Shown in pieces: positions 43,663 to 52,604 of a stretch of DNA of 64,000 nucleotides; positions within the stretch are counted from its first letter, which is position 1; each line of letters opens with the position of its first letter. Position numbers and translations under genes: made by a program. Source of the stretch: Flavobacteriaceae bacterium HL-DH10. Its GTDB lineage: Bacteria > Bacteroidota > Bacteroidia > Flavobacteriales > Flavobacteriaceae. Under the pieces are notes generated by a model. That model was given only the letters and a program-made list of their open reading frames with translations. It had not been told where the DNA came from and searched no databases. Where the stretch lies: the NCBI GenBank assembly GCA_031826515.1, contig CP134536.1, positions 3,726,501-3,790,500 of the forward strand, given 5' to 3'.

Positions 43663-44583
43663 ATGAAACTTTTAAAAAATTACATAATCGCTATTTTGTT
43701 GTTTAGCTGTACTATTTCTTTAGCACAACAGCTACCACAATTTACCCAATACATGTACAATGCAATTTCTATTAACCCGGCATATGCAGGAAGTAGAGAA
43801 GCTTTAAGTATTGTTGGATTACACAGAAGTCAATGGGTTGGCTTTGATGGTGGACCTATAACTCAAACACTTTCTATTCATACACCTTTAAGGAATGATA
43901 GAATAGGCTTAGGATTGTCTTTTATTGAGGATGATCTAGGTCCAGAAAATTTTTCATATCTATATGGAGATTTTTCATATGCGATTCCTACAGGTGTGAA
44001 TGGAAAACTAGCCTTTGGTATAAAAGCTGGATTTACCCAATATAGTTTAGACTCAGACTTTAGAGAAGCCGAAAGTTCAGATCCGTTAATTTATGGAATT
44101 CAAAATCGTTGGACACCAAATATAGGTTTAGGTGTGTTTTGGAGTACTAATAAATGGTATATAGGTTTATCTACTCCTAGAGTTTTAAACACAGATCGAA
44201 ATAAAGAAGAAGGTTATGAAGCTTTAGAGCGTTTAAGCTATTATTTTACAGGAGGCTATGTATTTGATTTAAGCAAAACAATTAAATTTAAACCTTCTTA
44301 TATAGTTAAAGCTACAAATGGTGCAACTGTATCATATGACTTAACTGCTAACTTCTTATTTAATGAGAAATTTTGGCTAGGTGGTTCATATAGAATTAAT
44401 GAATCTACTGGTGCTATTGGAGGTTTTGTAGATTTTCAAGTTTCAAGACAATTACGTGTTGGTTATGCTTACGAAAAACCAATTTCAGATATATCAAGAT
44501 ATACCAATGGAACACACGAGGTTTTACTTATTTATGAATTCAAATTCTTAAGTTCTAAATTAAAGTCACCAAGATATTTCTAA
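43663..44583 (+). CDS. PorP/SprF family type IX secretion membrane protein
   Basis: The 306-residue protein has a signal peptide ending near SLAQQ and the PorP/SprF start LPQFTQYMYNAISINPAYAG, followed by GLHRSQWVGFDGGPITQ and strands of a C-terminal outer-membrane barrel. Family members are tied to individual T9SS cargo, especially those with type B C-terminal domains; in Flavobacterium johnsoniae SprF is needed for SprB. The gene is 12 bases after the giant repeat protein, so it is almost certainly its partner. Confidence 0.92.
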   Translation: MKLLKNYIIAILLFSCTISLAQQLPQFTQYMYNAISINPAYAGSREALSIVGLHRSQWVGFDGGPITQTLSIHTPLRNDRIGLGLSFIEDDLGPENFSYLYGDFSYAIPTGVNGKLAFGIKAGFTQYSLDSDFREAESSDPLIYGIQNRWTPNIGLGVFWSTNKWYIGLSTPRVLNTDRNKEEGYEALERLSYYFTGGYVFDLSKTIKFKPSYIVKATNGATVSYDLTANFLFNEKFWLGGSYRINESTGAIGGFVDFQVSRQLRVGYAYEKPISDISRYTNGTHEVLLIYEFKFLSSKLKSPRYF

Positions 44584-44660
44584 TTTATATTTTATATGAA
44601 ATGCGTCATACCATTTTTTTGAAATCAACCAATATTTTTAATGGCGAATTACATTTTAGA

Positions 44661-44685
44661 GATAAAAAACAATAAATATAAACAG
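44661..44685 (+). repeat. Conserved leader preceding the PorE-like start codon, copy 3
   Basis: The 31 bases at 44661-44691, which include the ATG at 44686, match 6541-6571 at 30 positions and share their last 27 bases with 8644-8670 at 26. The exact conservation of the distance to the ATG supports choosing 44686 over the ATG at 44641 as the start. Confidence 0.6.
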
Positions 44686-46602
44686 ATGAAAATTAAAAAC
44701 TACATATTAGTTTGTATCATAATTCTATTAAGCTTTAATTCATTTTCTCAACAAGGAAAGCAAAAAAAAGCGGATACATTATTCAATAAGTTTTCTTTCG
44801 TAAAAGCTGCTGAAGTTTATAAAGATCTCATACAAAATAATTATAATAAAGAATATGCTACAAGACAGCTTGCTGATTGTTATGCCTTTCTAAGAGATCC
44901 TAAAAATGCATCTAGATACTATAAAAGTGTTGTTAATCAAGAAAATGTACCTGTAGAATACTATTATAAATATGCACAATCACTACGTGGTATAAAAAAA
45001 TATGACGAATCTCAAATATGGCTTGAACGCTATAAAGACTCCGGAGGTGTCGTTAATGCGAATGATTTTTCTAAAGACATTAATTTTATAACAAGTGTTT
45101 TTGGTGCCAAACAACAGTATTTTTTAGATAGAGTACATTTCAATTCAAAATTTAGTGATTTCGGAGCTATTGAATATGATGGAAAAGTATATTTCACATC
45201 AGCTAGAGATGAAGGCGTTGGAATTAAACGTTTATATGGTTGGAATGAACAACCTTTTTTAGATGTTTATGTTACAGATGCTAAATCTAAAAGTAATGTA
45301 GACCACACTGGCAAAATAAAAGGTGATATTAACTCTATGTATCATGATGGTCCAGTCGCTATTACAAAAGATGGTAAAACCATGTATTTTTCAAGAAATA
45401 ATTTCAATAAAGACATTGAAACTAAAGACAGAAAAGGGTTAACCAATATGAAAATTTACCGAGCAACTTTAGTAGATGGCTTATGGACAAACATTGAAGA
45501 TTTATCAATAAATGGTGATGAATTTTCAACACAACATCCTGCATTAAATATTGACGATACTGAATTGTATTTTACTTCTGATAGACCAGGAACAAAAGGA
45601 GGCTCAGATATATGGAAAATTGAAATTCTTCCTGATGGTAATTTAGGGAGTTTGAAAAATTTAGGAGATGTAATAAATACAGCAAATGCTGAAGGATTTC
45701 CTTTTATAAACAATGAGAGTGTTTTATTCTTTTCATCTGATGGGCATACTGGATTAGGTCTATTAGATATTTTTGGAACCATTAAAGGTGATGATGATGA
45801 ATTTGTTGATGTTATAAACTTAGGTGTTCCTGTGAACTCTAATAAAGATGATTTTTCTTTTACTATGAACTCAAATGGTATTACGGGATATTTTGCATCA
45901 AATAGAACTGGAGGACGTGGTAGTGATGATATTTATGCATACCATAGAGAACTTGTTTTACATGTAGAAGGTGTAGTTACTGATGCTATTAACGTAAAAC
46001 CAATACCAAATGCAAAGATTACATTATTTGATGATAATAATCAGCAAATAGCTTATATGCTAACGGATGAAAAAGGATATTATCAAATAAATATTGATAG
46101 AAATAAAGATTATAAAATTGTTGCTAGTCAAGAAAAATATATTGATGATTATCGCAATTTTTCATCAAAAAATCTACAAACAGAACTCAAAACGATAACA
46201 GCTAATTTAATATTAAATCCTGTTCATGATGTTGTAAAACTTGCAGAATTAAATACCATTTATTTTGATTATGACAAACATAATATTAGAGAAGATGCTG
46301 CTTTAGAACTTGATAAAATTATTAATTTAATGACAAATGATTACCCTGAAATGGTAATACGCATTGAGTCGCACACAGATTCTAGAGGTAAATTATCTTA
46401 TAACGATAAATTATCAATAGACAGAGCTAACTCTACTTATGACTATTTAATTTCTCATGGAATTGCACCAGAACGCATTACAGAACATGAGGGTTTTGGA
46501 GAGCGTAGATTAACAAATGGATGTGAAGATGAGTCTGATTGTGAAGAAAAAGATCACCAATTAAACAGACGTACACAATTTATCGTGGTTAAAATGGAAT
46601 AA
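44686..46602 (+). CDS. PorE-like OmpA-family protein (TPR, propeller, regulatory-like and OmpA domains), first copy
   Basis: With the start at 44686 the product has 638 residues and a signal peptide ending near NSFSQ; an ATG at 44641 would add 15 residues ahead of the signal. Domains in order: TPR-like helices (to about 140), a WD40/PD40-type propeller with repeated YFTSDRPGTKGGSDIW-like blades (to about 425), a carboxypeptidase-regulatory-like domain (VEGVVTDAINVKPIPNAKIT), and an OmpA C-terminal domain with NTIYFDYDKHNI and LSIDRANSTYDYL. This is the architecture of PorE, which links the T9SS to peptidoglycan. It follows the PorP/SprF gene and precedes a paralogue. Confidence 0.87.
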   Translation: MKIKNYILVCIIILLSFNSFSQQGKQKKADTLFNKFSFVKAAEVYKDLIQNNYNKEYATRQLADCYAFLRDPKNASRYYKSVVNQENVPVEYYYKYAQSLRGIKKYDESQIWLERYKDSGGVVNANDFSKDINFITSVFGAKQQYFLDRVHFNSKFSDFGAIEYDGKVYFTSARDEGVGIKRLYGWNEQPFLDVYVTDAKSKSNVDHTGKIKGDINSMYHDGPVAITKDGKTMYFSRNNFNKDIETKDRKGLTNMKIYRATLVDGLWTNIEDLSINGDEFSTQHPALNIDDTELYFTSDRPGTKGGSDIWKIEILPDGNLGSLKNLGDVINTANAEGFPFINNESVLFFSSDGHTGLGLLDIFGTIKGDDDEFVDVINLGVPVNSNKDDFSFTMNSNGITGYFASNRTGGRGSDDIYAYHRELVLHVEGVVTDAINVKPIPNAKITLFDDNNQQIAYMLTDEKGYYQINIDRNKDYKIVASQEKYIDDYRNFSSKNLQTELKTITANLILNPVHDVVKLAELNTIYFDYDKHNIREDAALELDKIINLMTNDYPEMVIRIESHTDSRGKLSYNDKLSIDRANSTYDYLISHGIAPERITEHEGFGERRLTNGCEDESDCEEKDHQLNRRTQFIVVKME

Positions 46603-46673
46603 ATAATATCATCACAATATTATTTTGTGATAAATAAACTTAAAAGTAACCTAGCTTTTTAAAATATGACCCC

Positions 46674-48584
46674 ATGAAACTAAAAAACTATTTATTAGCT
46701 TGTATTTTATCTTTTATTGGCTTTTCAACATTTGCTCAATATGGATCACAAAAAAAAGCCGATAATTTATTTAATAAATTTTCGTATTCAAATGCTATAA
46801 AAGTATATAAATCGCTTATAGATAAAGATTACAATGCAGATTATGCTACTAGACAATTAGCAGATAGTTATGCTTTTTTAAGAAATCCAGATAGTGCTGT
46901 TGTGTACTATAAAAAAGCTGTTGAGCAAGAAAATATTCCTATAGAATATTATTATAATTATGCACAAGCTTTAAGAGGTGTAAAAAATTATAAAGAATAC
47001 CGTATTTGGATGCGTCGTTTTAAAAAAGCTGGTGGTAAAATTAATGAAGATAATCTTCTAAAAGATAGCGATTTTGTTAATTCTATTTTTAATGCAAAGC
47101 TGCAATACTTTTTAACCGATGTAAATTTTAATTCAAAATATAGCGATTTTGGGGCTTATGAACATGATGGTAAAATATATTTTTCATCGTCTAGAGACGA
47201 AGGTGTTTCATCAAACCACATCTATGGATGGAACGGCGAACCTTTTTTAGATATTTATACAGCAAATGACAGAACCGATAATTTAATTAATCATAAATCT
47301 AAACTAAAAGGATCTATTAATTCTATTTATCATGATGGTCCTTTAACGATAACTAAAGATGGCAAAACCATCTATTTTTCAAGAAATGATTACAATAAAA
47401 ACGTTTTAGGGAAAAATGAAGAAGGAATAAGTAATCTTAAAATTTACAAGGCAACTCTCGTTGACGACAAATGGACAAATATTGAAGAACTTCCTTTTAA
47501 TAATAACTCCTACTCTACTGGTCATCCTGCATTAAATAAAGATGAAACAAAATTATATTTTGCTTCAGATATGCCTGGAGGTATTGGTGGAACAGATATT
47601 TATTATGTAGAAATAAATAATGGCTCTTACGGAGAACCTAAAAATGCAGGAAACATTATTAACACAAACAAAAATGAACGATTTCCTTTTATTAATAGTG
47701 AAGATGTTTTGTTTTTTGCTTCCGATGGACATCCTGGATTAGGTTTGTTAGATATTTTCGGAACAGTTTCTGATAAAAACAATAATATTGTTAGTGTTAT
47801 AAATTTAGGTGTACCTGTTAATTCTAGTAAAGATGATTTCTCTTTCTTTATGAATGATGACGGATTATCAGGTTATTTTGCTTCCAATAGAAACGGAGGT
47901 GTTGGTAGTGATGATATTTATGCTTACGACAGAATTCCTCAATTAAAAATAGAAGGAACGGTTGCAGATACTCTTAATAATCCTATAGCAAACGCTACTG
48001 TTGAATTATTTGATAAAAACGGAAATATAATTGCCTATTTAGATACGGATGATGAAGGCTATTATGAAATAAACATTGATAGAGATTCTAACTATAACCT
48101 AAATGCTAAAAAAGAGGGGTATACTGACAACACGAAGTTTGTTTCTTCTAAAGGCATTGAACGTAGTATAAAAAGTATTACAGCCGATTTTGTGCTAAAC
48201 TATAAAAAAGTAGTTATACCTATTACAGAACTCTACCCTATTTACTTTGATTTTAATAAATATGATATTAGAAAAGAGAGTACGACTGAATTAGATAGAA
48301 TAGTTAATCTAATGATGAACACCTACCCAGATATGGTAATTAAAATTGAATCTTATACAGATTCTAGAGGAACAGCTGAATACAATAAAAAATTATCTAT
48401 TGAAAGAGCTGATGCTACTTATAAATATTTAATAAATAAAGGTGTAGATCCTGATAGAATAACTGAATATAATGGCTATGGTGAGCAAAATTTAGTAAAT
48501 GGTTGTGATGGTACTTTTAATTGTACTGAAGCGCAACACCAACTTAATAGACGTACACAATTTATTGTGATAAAAATGGAATAA
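46674..48584 (+). CDS. PorE-like OmpA-family protein, second tandem copy
   Basis: The 636-residue protein is a close paralogue of the preceding one along its whole length, with the same signal-TPR-propeller-regulatory-like-OmpA order. Compare YGSQKKADNLFNKFSYSNAI, YFSSSRDEGVSSNHIYGWNG, TEGTVADTLNNPIANATVEL-like segments and LYPIYFDFNKYDIRKEST. The OmpA domain should bind peptidoglycan in the periplasm. A tandem duplication next to one cargo gene suggests either division of labour or a hetero-oligomeric anchor; that is inference. A terminator follows 23 bases after the stop. Confidence 0.87.
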   Translation: MKLKNYLLACILSFIGFSTFAQYGSQKKADNLFNKFSYSNAIKVYKSLIDKDYNADYATRQLADSYAFLRNPDSAVVYYKKAVEQENIPIEYYYNYAQALRGVKNYKEYRIWMRRFKKAGGKINEDNLLKDSDFVNSIFNAKLQYFLTDVNFNSKYSDFGAYEHDGKIYFSSSRDEGVSSNHIYGWNGEPFLDIYTANDRTDNLINHKSKLKGSINSIYHDGPLTITKDGKTIYFSRNDYNKNVLGKNEEGISNLKIYKATLVDDKWTNIEELPFNNNSYSTGHPALNKDETKLYFASDMPGGIGGTDIYYVEINNGSYGEPKNAGNIINTNKNERFPFINSEDVLFFASDGHPGLGLLDIFGTVSDKNNNIVSVINLGVPVNSSKDDFSFFMNDDGLSGYFASNRNGGVGSDDIYAYDRIPQLKIEGTVADTLNNPIANATVELFDKNGNIIAYLDTDDEGYYEINIDRDSNYNLNAKKEGYTDNTKFVSSKGIERSIKSITADFVLNYKKVVIPITELYPIYFDFNKYDIRKESTTELDRIVNLMMNTYPDMVIKIESYTDSRGTAEYNKKLSIERADATYKYLINKGVDPDRITEYNGYGEQNLVNGCDGTFNCTEAQHQLNRRTQFIVIKME

Positions 48585-48606
48585 TAATAAATTCAGATAA
48601 CATAAT

Positions 48607-48643
48607 TAAAACCATCAAGAGATTTTATCTTTTGGTGGTTTTT
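48607..48643 (+). terminator. Terminator after the PorE-like pair
   Basis: AAAACCATCAAGAGA pairs with TCTTTTGGTGGTTTT, with G-U pairs, across a short T-rich loop and is followed by T residues. It lies just downstream of the second PorE-like stop. Confidence 0.7.
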
Positions 48644-49030
48644 TATTAAATAGAAGTGTATCAATTCTTCTCTAAATACTTCTATCTTTTTATATTAATC
48701 TTTTTGAAAATACATTTTATAAAAAATGCTTAAAGTTTATATCACAAATTATAAAAAGTAAGTGGAAACCAATATTTCTATTTATAATATTAGATACTTT
48801 CTATAGCGTAATACTTGACTTTGAAATTTAACTCAACTAGTCTTTAAGTTAGTTTTTATTAATGTCTTATTGTATAATATCTGTTCTTTACTGGTAAATA
48901 ATAAAAAGGAAATTTAACGCTATTCATAAGGCTTAATTCATTAAATAATATAGTTTTACGACCACTTTAATTGCAACATTTTTTGTTAAATATGAATTAA
49001 GTAAAATTTATATAAGCAATATAAATCAAA

Positions 49031-49060
49031 AAAATCCTCTCAAGAAATTGAAAGGATTTT
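49031..49060 (-). terminator. Possible terminator of the CAP-domain gene
   Basis: The 8-bp stem AAAATCCT / AGGATTTT encloses a 14-base loop with A/T runs on both sides. It lies 150 bases downstream of the minus-strand CAP gene and could end it. Confidence 0.4.
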
Positions 49061-49209
49061 ATACCTAAAGCTAAATATAATAACAATTAAGTTATTAAAA
49101 TAACCAGTTAATTTCTTCAACGTACAATTTACCACATTGCACTTAGTTGCTACTAATCAGAAAATTAAAAGGTTATGTTGTTATTGCTTTTTTTAAGACA
49201 AAAGCAAAA

Positions 49210-49710
49210 TTATTTTTTTATAAATATATTTGTGTAATACCACTTTCCTAATTCACTTTCTTCCGCTGAAACCCCAAAATTTGTAAAATCCCCTTCAATG
49301 TTAGCTTTATGACCTTCACTTTTTAACCAAGCTCTTACAACAGATTCAGCTGTAGTATAACCATAAGCTACATTTTCTGAAACTTTTTTTGCACCAGCAT
49401 TAGATTTTAAATATTCGCTGCGTTTATAAAAATTGGCATGTGACACTTCATTGTTATCAACCATGTAATCTGTATGAGTATATGCAACAGATCTTACAAG
49501 AGTCATATCTGATAAAGGATTTAACCCTAAAGATAATCGGTGATTATTAATTAATTCTAAAATTTGAACTTCTATGGTTTTAGTTTCAGGTGCAGTTGCT
49601 AGATTTAGCTCAATCGTATCTGCTTTTTCATCTAGACTGTCTGTTGTACAAGAAAACAATGTAAATACAACTAACAATGCCAATATTGGCAGTTTGGTTA
49701 ATAATTTCAT
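49210..49710 (-). CDS. CAP-domain (SCP/PR-1) lipoprotein
   Basis: The 166-residue product has a lipoprotein signal (TLFSC) and a single CAP domain with ILELINNHRLSLGLNPLS, VAYTHTDYMVD, VSHANFYKRSEYL, ENVAYGYTTAESVVRAW and SEGHKANIEGDFTNFGV. The two His and the Glu that form the cavity in this family are present. CAP proteins are extracellular and have been linked to proteolysis, lipid binding or cell wall interaction; no role is known here. It stands alone on the minus strand. Confidence 0.88.
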   Translation of the reverse strand: MKLLTKLPILALLVVFTLFSCTTDSLDEKADTIELNLATAPETKTIEVQILELINNHRLSLGLNPLSDMTLVRSVAYTHTDYMVDNNEVSHANFYKRSEYLKSNAGAKKVSENVAYGYTTAESVVRAWLKSEGHKANIEGDFTNFGVSAEESELGKWYYTNIFIKK

Positions 49711-49876
49711 AAGTAGGTAACTTTAGATTTGGTTATGTAAAGTTACCTGCATCGTTAGCTTTAAACTGTTAATAAAATGTTAAAATCGATTAAAAACATG
49801 TGTTTAATCGATTTTTAATGTATTTAATCGTCAAAATACATAAATAACATCATAATATATGCGCTTAAACGATGTT

Positions 49877-50524
49877 TTACGGAGATAGTCGATTTATTAG
49901 CCAGTTGTAGTCCTTTTGTAGTTGATACCGTATTCTATCATGTAGTCTATTAGGACGTCCTTGCCAAAATTCAATTTCTATAGGTTTTACTATATATCCA
50001 CCCCAAGTTTTTGGTCTTAAAATTTCTTTTCCTTCGTATTCTTTTTCTAAGCTGAAGAGCTTGTCTTCAAGACATTGCCTATCAGTAATAATTTCACTTT
50101 GGTTTGAAACTAAAGCTCCCAATTGACTGCCGCGTGGTCTTGATTCAAAATATCCATCACTTAAATTTTTTGCAATTTTTTCAGCCTTTCCTTTAATAAT
50201 AATTTGTCTTTCTGCTCCATGCCAAAAAAAAGATAAACATACATTTGGATTAACATCAATTGCTTTGCCTTTTTCACTGGTATAATTGGTGTAAAAAATA
50301 AAACCTTCATAAGTGTAACGTTTTAAAAGTACTACTCTATTCTTGGGGTAACCATCCAAACCTATAGTAGAAATAGTCATGGCATTGGTTTCATCTTCAA
50401 CGAAAAAATTATCAATTTCATAAAACCATTTTTGAAATAATTCCATAGGATTTTCTGGCACTTCACTTAAAAGTAATTCACCTTTTTCGTATGATTTTCT
50501 ATAATCACCTAAGTTTGTATTCAT
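49877..50524 (-). CDS. pdxH: Pyridoxamine/pyridoxine 5'-phosphate oxidase
   Basis: The 215-residue length matches PdxH. Landmarks include EVPENPMELFQKWF, ETNAMTISTIGLDGYPKNRV, FIFYTNYTSEKGKAID, FFWHGAERQIIIKG and the C-terminal IEFWQGRPNRLHDRIRY. The FMN enzyme makes pyridoxal phosphate from pyridoxine or pyridoxamine phosphate, in the cytoplasm. It lies alone, with gaps of 166 bases to the CAP gene and 362 to rnz. Confidence 0.95.
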   Translation of the reverse strand: MNTNLGDYRKSYEKGELLLSEVPENPMELFQKWFYEIDNFFVEDETNAMTISTIGLDGYPKNRVVLLKRYTYEGFIFYTNYTSEKGKAIDVNPNVCLSFFWHGAERQIIIKGKAEKIAKNLSDGYFESRPRGSQLGALVSNQSEIITDRQCLEDKLFSLEKEYEGKEILRPKTWGGYIVKPIEIEFWQGRPNRLHDRIRYQLQKDYNWLINRLSP

Positions 50525-50886
50525 TATAAAAACAATATTTTCTTAAAAATTAATTTTTTTATTGCTCAATTAAAACATATAAATTTAAGAATTAAATTAT
50601 AGCAATGTACTTCGAAAACTCTAAATATACTAAAGAGCATAACATAAAAAAAATATGAGCATGATGCAAGCTTAGGATATATTTCAAATCGAGTTAACCC
50701 TTACTCTATAAATCAACAAAAACAGAAATAAGTCCTAGCTAAATAGGATATTATTATTACCAATTCTATTATAAATTATACTACATTATAAATTCTATAA
50801 TGCATCTCATGAAAAGGTATTTTTTATAAAAAGTATAAAATGTTGCCTGTCTTTAAAAGAAACTATAGAATAATTTTTAAATACAT
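50525..50886. other. Intergenic region between rnz and pdxH
   Basis: This 362-base gap shows no credible gene and no clear hairpin, repeat or TAnnTTTG promoter. It must contain the pdxH promoter near its left end. Confidence 0.4.
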
Positions 50887-51798
50887 TTAATTCTTAAATT
50901 CGAAAACTTTTCCGTCTTCACATAATTCTACATTTTCAAAAACCTCCTGGGCTTCATCTTTAAAATAATTTAAGCTATCGTAGCGGGTAGAATAATGACC
51001 AAGCAACAATGTGCCTGCATTTGATAATTTAGCTATAGTAGCTGCTTCTTTTGATGTAGAATGTTTTGTTTTAAATGCTAAGTGAGCATGTCTTTCTAAA
51101 AAAGTAGACTCATGATAAATAACACTCACATTTTTTATTATTGGAACAATATCTTCTTTATAACAAGTATCACTACAAAAGGCATAACTTTTAGGTTTAT
51201 TACCTGGTTTTGTTACAAGTTCATTTTTTACTAATTCGCCTTCTTCATTTTCAACATCAAAGCCTTGTTTTAATTTTCTGTAATAGGCTTTATCAATATT
51301 AGCAGCTTTAGCAGCATCAATATCTAATTTTCGTTCGCCCTCTTTTTCTTTAAACAAAAACCCATTGGTATAAATTCTATGTTGTAAAGGAATAGTATAA
51401 ACTTGAACTTTATCGTCTTCAAAAATTAATTCAGAATCTTTAGAGGTTAACTCATGAAAAAAAAGCTTATAATTGGTCCAGGAATCTGCTAATTTCATTT
51501 GTAATACAACAATTTCTTTGATGCCTTTTGGACCGTAAATATGTAAATCGGTTTCTCGTGTAAGCAATCTAAATGTTGAAATTAAACCTACAAGTCCGAA
51601 AAAATGATCACCATGTAAATGTGATATAAATATATGCTTAATACGATTAAACTTAATTTTATGTTTTCTTAATTGAACTTGCGTTCCTTCTCCACAATCA
51701 ATTAAAAACATATGATTGTTAATCTCTAAAACCTGAGACGTTGTATTGTTCAAGGCTCTAGGTGTCGCACTATAACAACCTAATATTGAGAGTTTCAT
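50887..51798 (-). CDS. rnz: Ribonuclease Z
   Basis: The 303-residue protein is a metallo-beta-lactamase-fold nuclease with the zinc motif HIFISHLHGDHFFGLVG, an exosite arm region, SYAFCSDTCYKEDI and a terminal LLGHYSTRY. Ribonuclease Z trims the 3' trailer of tRNA precursors. The N-terminus MKLSILGCYSATPRALNNTT is typical. It overlaps the DUF3291 gene by four bases and is the last gene of a pyrR-pyrB-led operon. Confidence 0.95.
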   Translation of the reverse strand: MKLSILGCYSATPRALNNTTSQVLEINNHMFLIDCGEGTQVQLRKHKIKFNRIKHIFISHLHGDHFFGLVGLISTFRLLTRETDLHIYGPKGIKEIVVLQMKLADSWTNYKLFFHELTSKDSELIFEDDKVQVYTIPLQHRIYTNGFLFKEKEGERKLDIDAAKAANIDKAYYRKLKQGFDVENEEGELVKNELVTKPGNKPKSYAFCSDTCYKEDIVPIIKNVSVIYHESTFLERHAHLAFKTKHSTSKEAATIAKLSNAGTLLLGHYSTRYDSLNYFKDEAQEVFENVELCEDGKVFEFKN

Positions 51799-52265
51799 AC
51801 TATTTGTTTGTAGGTTAGTGCATCGGTTACTGAAAATTTATTTTTAAAAGTAAAGGCATGAGGTGTATCTCCATGATTATTAATATAATCTAATCGGTTT
51901 TTAGCATCTTGCATTGTAGGCTCATACCCTTCTGGTATATACCAAAATGCCATATGTAGTATTTTCATTTTGCTAAACCATTCCTTTTTTCGTTTAAAAA
52001 CTTCTATATGACCAGAGTTATAGGTGTAATTAAAAAGTGATTCTAAGTTTTTCCAAACAGACATATTTATAATCAATGTGTCATCTCGAAACATACTTGT
52101 AGCTAAATCTTTATCTTCATCCTTCAATCTCCAAATAAAACCATCTGCATTATCTGCAATAGCATTTATTTTGTCGACATTTTTCACGAAATCTAACATG
52201 ATTGGATCATCCATTGGAGCTAACCTCCTTGCTATATTTACTTGTGCAAGATGAAGTTTACTCAT
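51795..52265 (-). CDS. DUF3291 domain protein
   Basis: The 156-residue product starts SKLHLAQVNIARRLAPMDDP and continues FVKNVDKINAIADNADGFIW, FRDDTLIINMSVWKNLESL and KMKILHMAFWYIPEGYEPT. This is the DUF3291 pattern, a ferredoxin-like, monooxygenase-related fold. Its reaction is unknown. It is translationally coupled to rnz (ATGA overlap) and two bases after the small STAS-like gene. The link to RNA processing or pyrimidine synthesis is positional only. Confidence 0.85.
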   Translation of the reverse strand: MSKLHLAQVNIARRLAPMDDPIMLDFVKNVDKINAIADNADGFIWRLKDEDKDLATSMFRDDTLIINMSVWKNLESLFNYTYNSGHIEVFKRKKEWFSKMKILHMAFWYIPEGYEPTMQDAKNRLDYINNHGDTPHAFTFKNKFSVTDALTYKQIV

Positions 52266-52267
52266 AG

Positions 52268-52600
52268 TTAAAGTCCTAAATCCCGCTCTATATCTTCCAT
52301 TTCAATAATATCATAAGCTTCTTGCAAGGTTGGCACTAGAATAATTTCATTAGGAATAGTGTCTAAATCTACCTTATCTGAAACAATAACAAAGGAATGA
52401 TTTTCTCCTCTATGTGTATTCGATATTTGAAGAAATTCAACAATATCTTGTGAACTTAACTTGTTTAAAGAAGTTAGAGTAACAATAATGTTATCATTCT
52501 TAAATTTAGGATATAAGGTTTGTAGTTTTTTAACTAACTCTACAACTGTAGCTTTTTCTTGGGTGATAATTGAAGTATTACCGCTTTTATCAAAAATCAT
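52268..52600 (-). CDS. Small STAS-like protein of the rnz operon
   Basis: The 110-residue protein alternates strands and helices (NIIVTLTSLNKLSSQDIVEFL, HSFVIVSDKVD, EIILVPTLQEAYDIIEMEDI) in a way that resembles STAS or anti-sigma-antagonist folds. The usual phosphorylated Ser is not obvious. From memory, Flavobacteriaceae homologues are sometimes labelled ribonuclease Z because of their position; this protein has no nuclease motif. It lies four bases after pyrB and two before DUF3291. Function unknown. Confidence 0.65.
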   Translation of the reverse strand: MIFDKSGNTSIITQEKATVVELVKKLQTLYPKFKNDNIIVTLTSLNKLSSQDIVEFLQISNTHRGENHSFVIVSDKVDLDTIPNEIILVPTLQEAYDIIEMEDIERDLGL

Positions 52601-52604
52601 AGGT

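Larger units (their letters stand above)
48585..49209. other. Intergenic region between the surface module and the CAP gene
   Basis: About 625 bases with no credible gene. It contains the terminator at 48607-48643 and a hairpin at 49031-49060, listed separately. The middle part is plain AT-rich DNA in which I see no conserved structure. Confidence 0.45.

Noticed and set aside
44641-44685. Upstream ATG giving a 15-residue longer PorE-like protein
   Set aside because: The extra residues precede a normal signal peptide, and the conserved leader sets the start at 44686.
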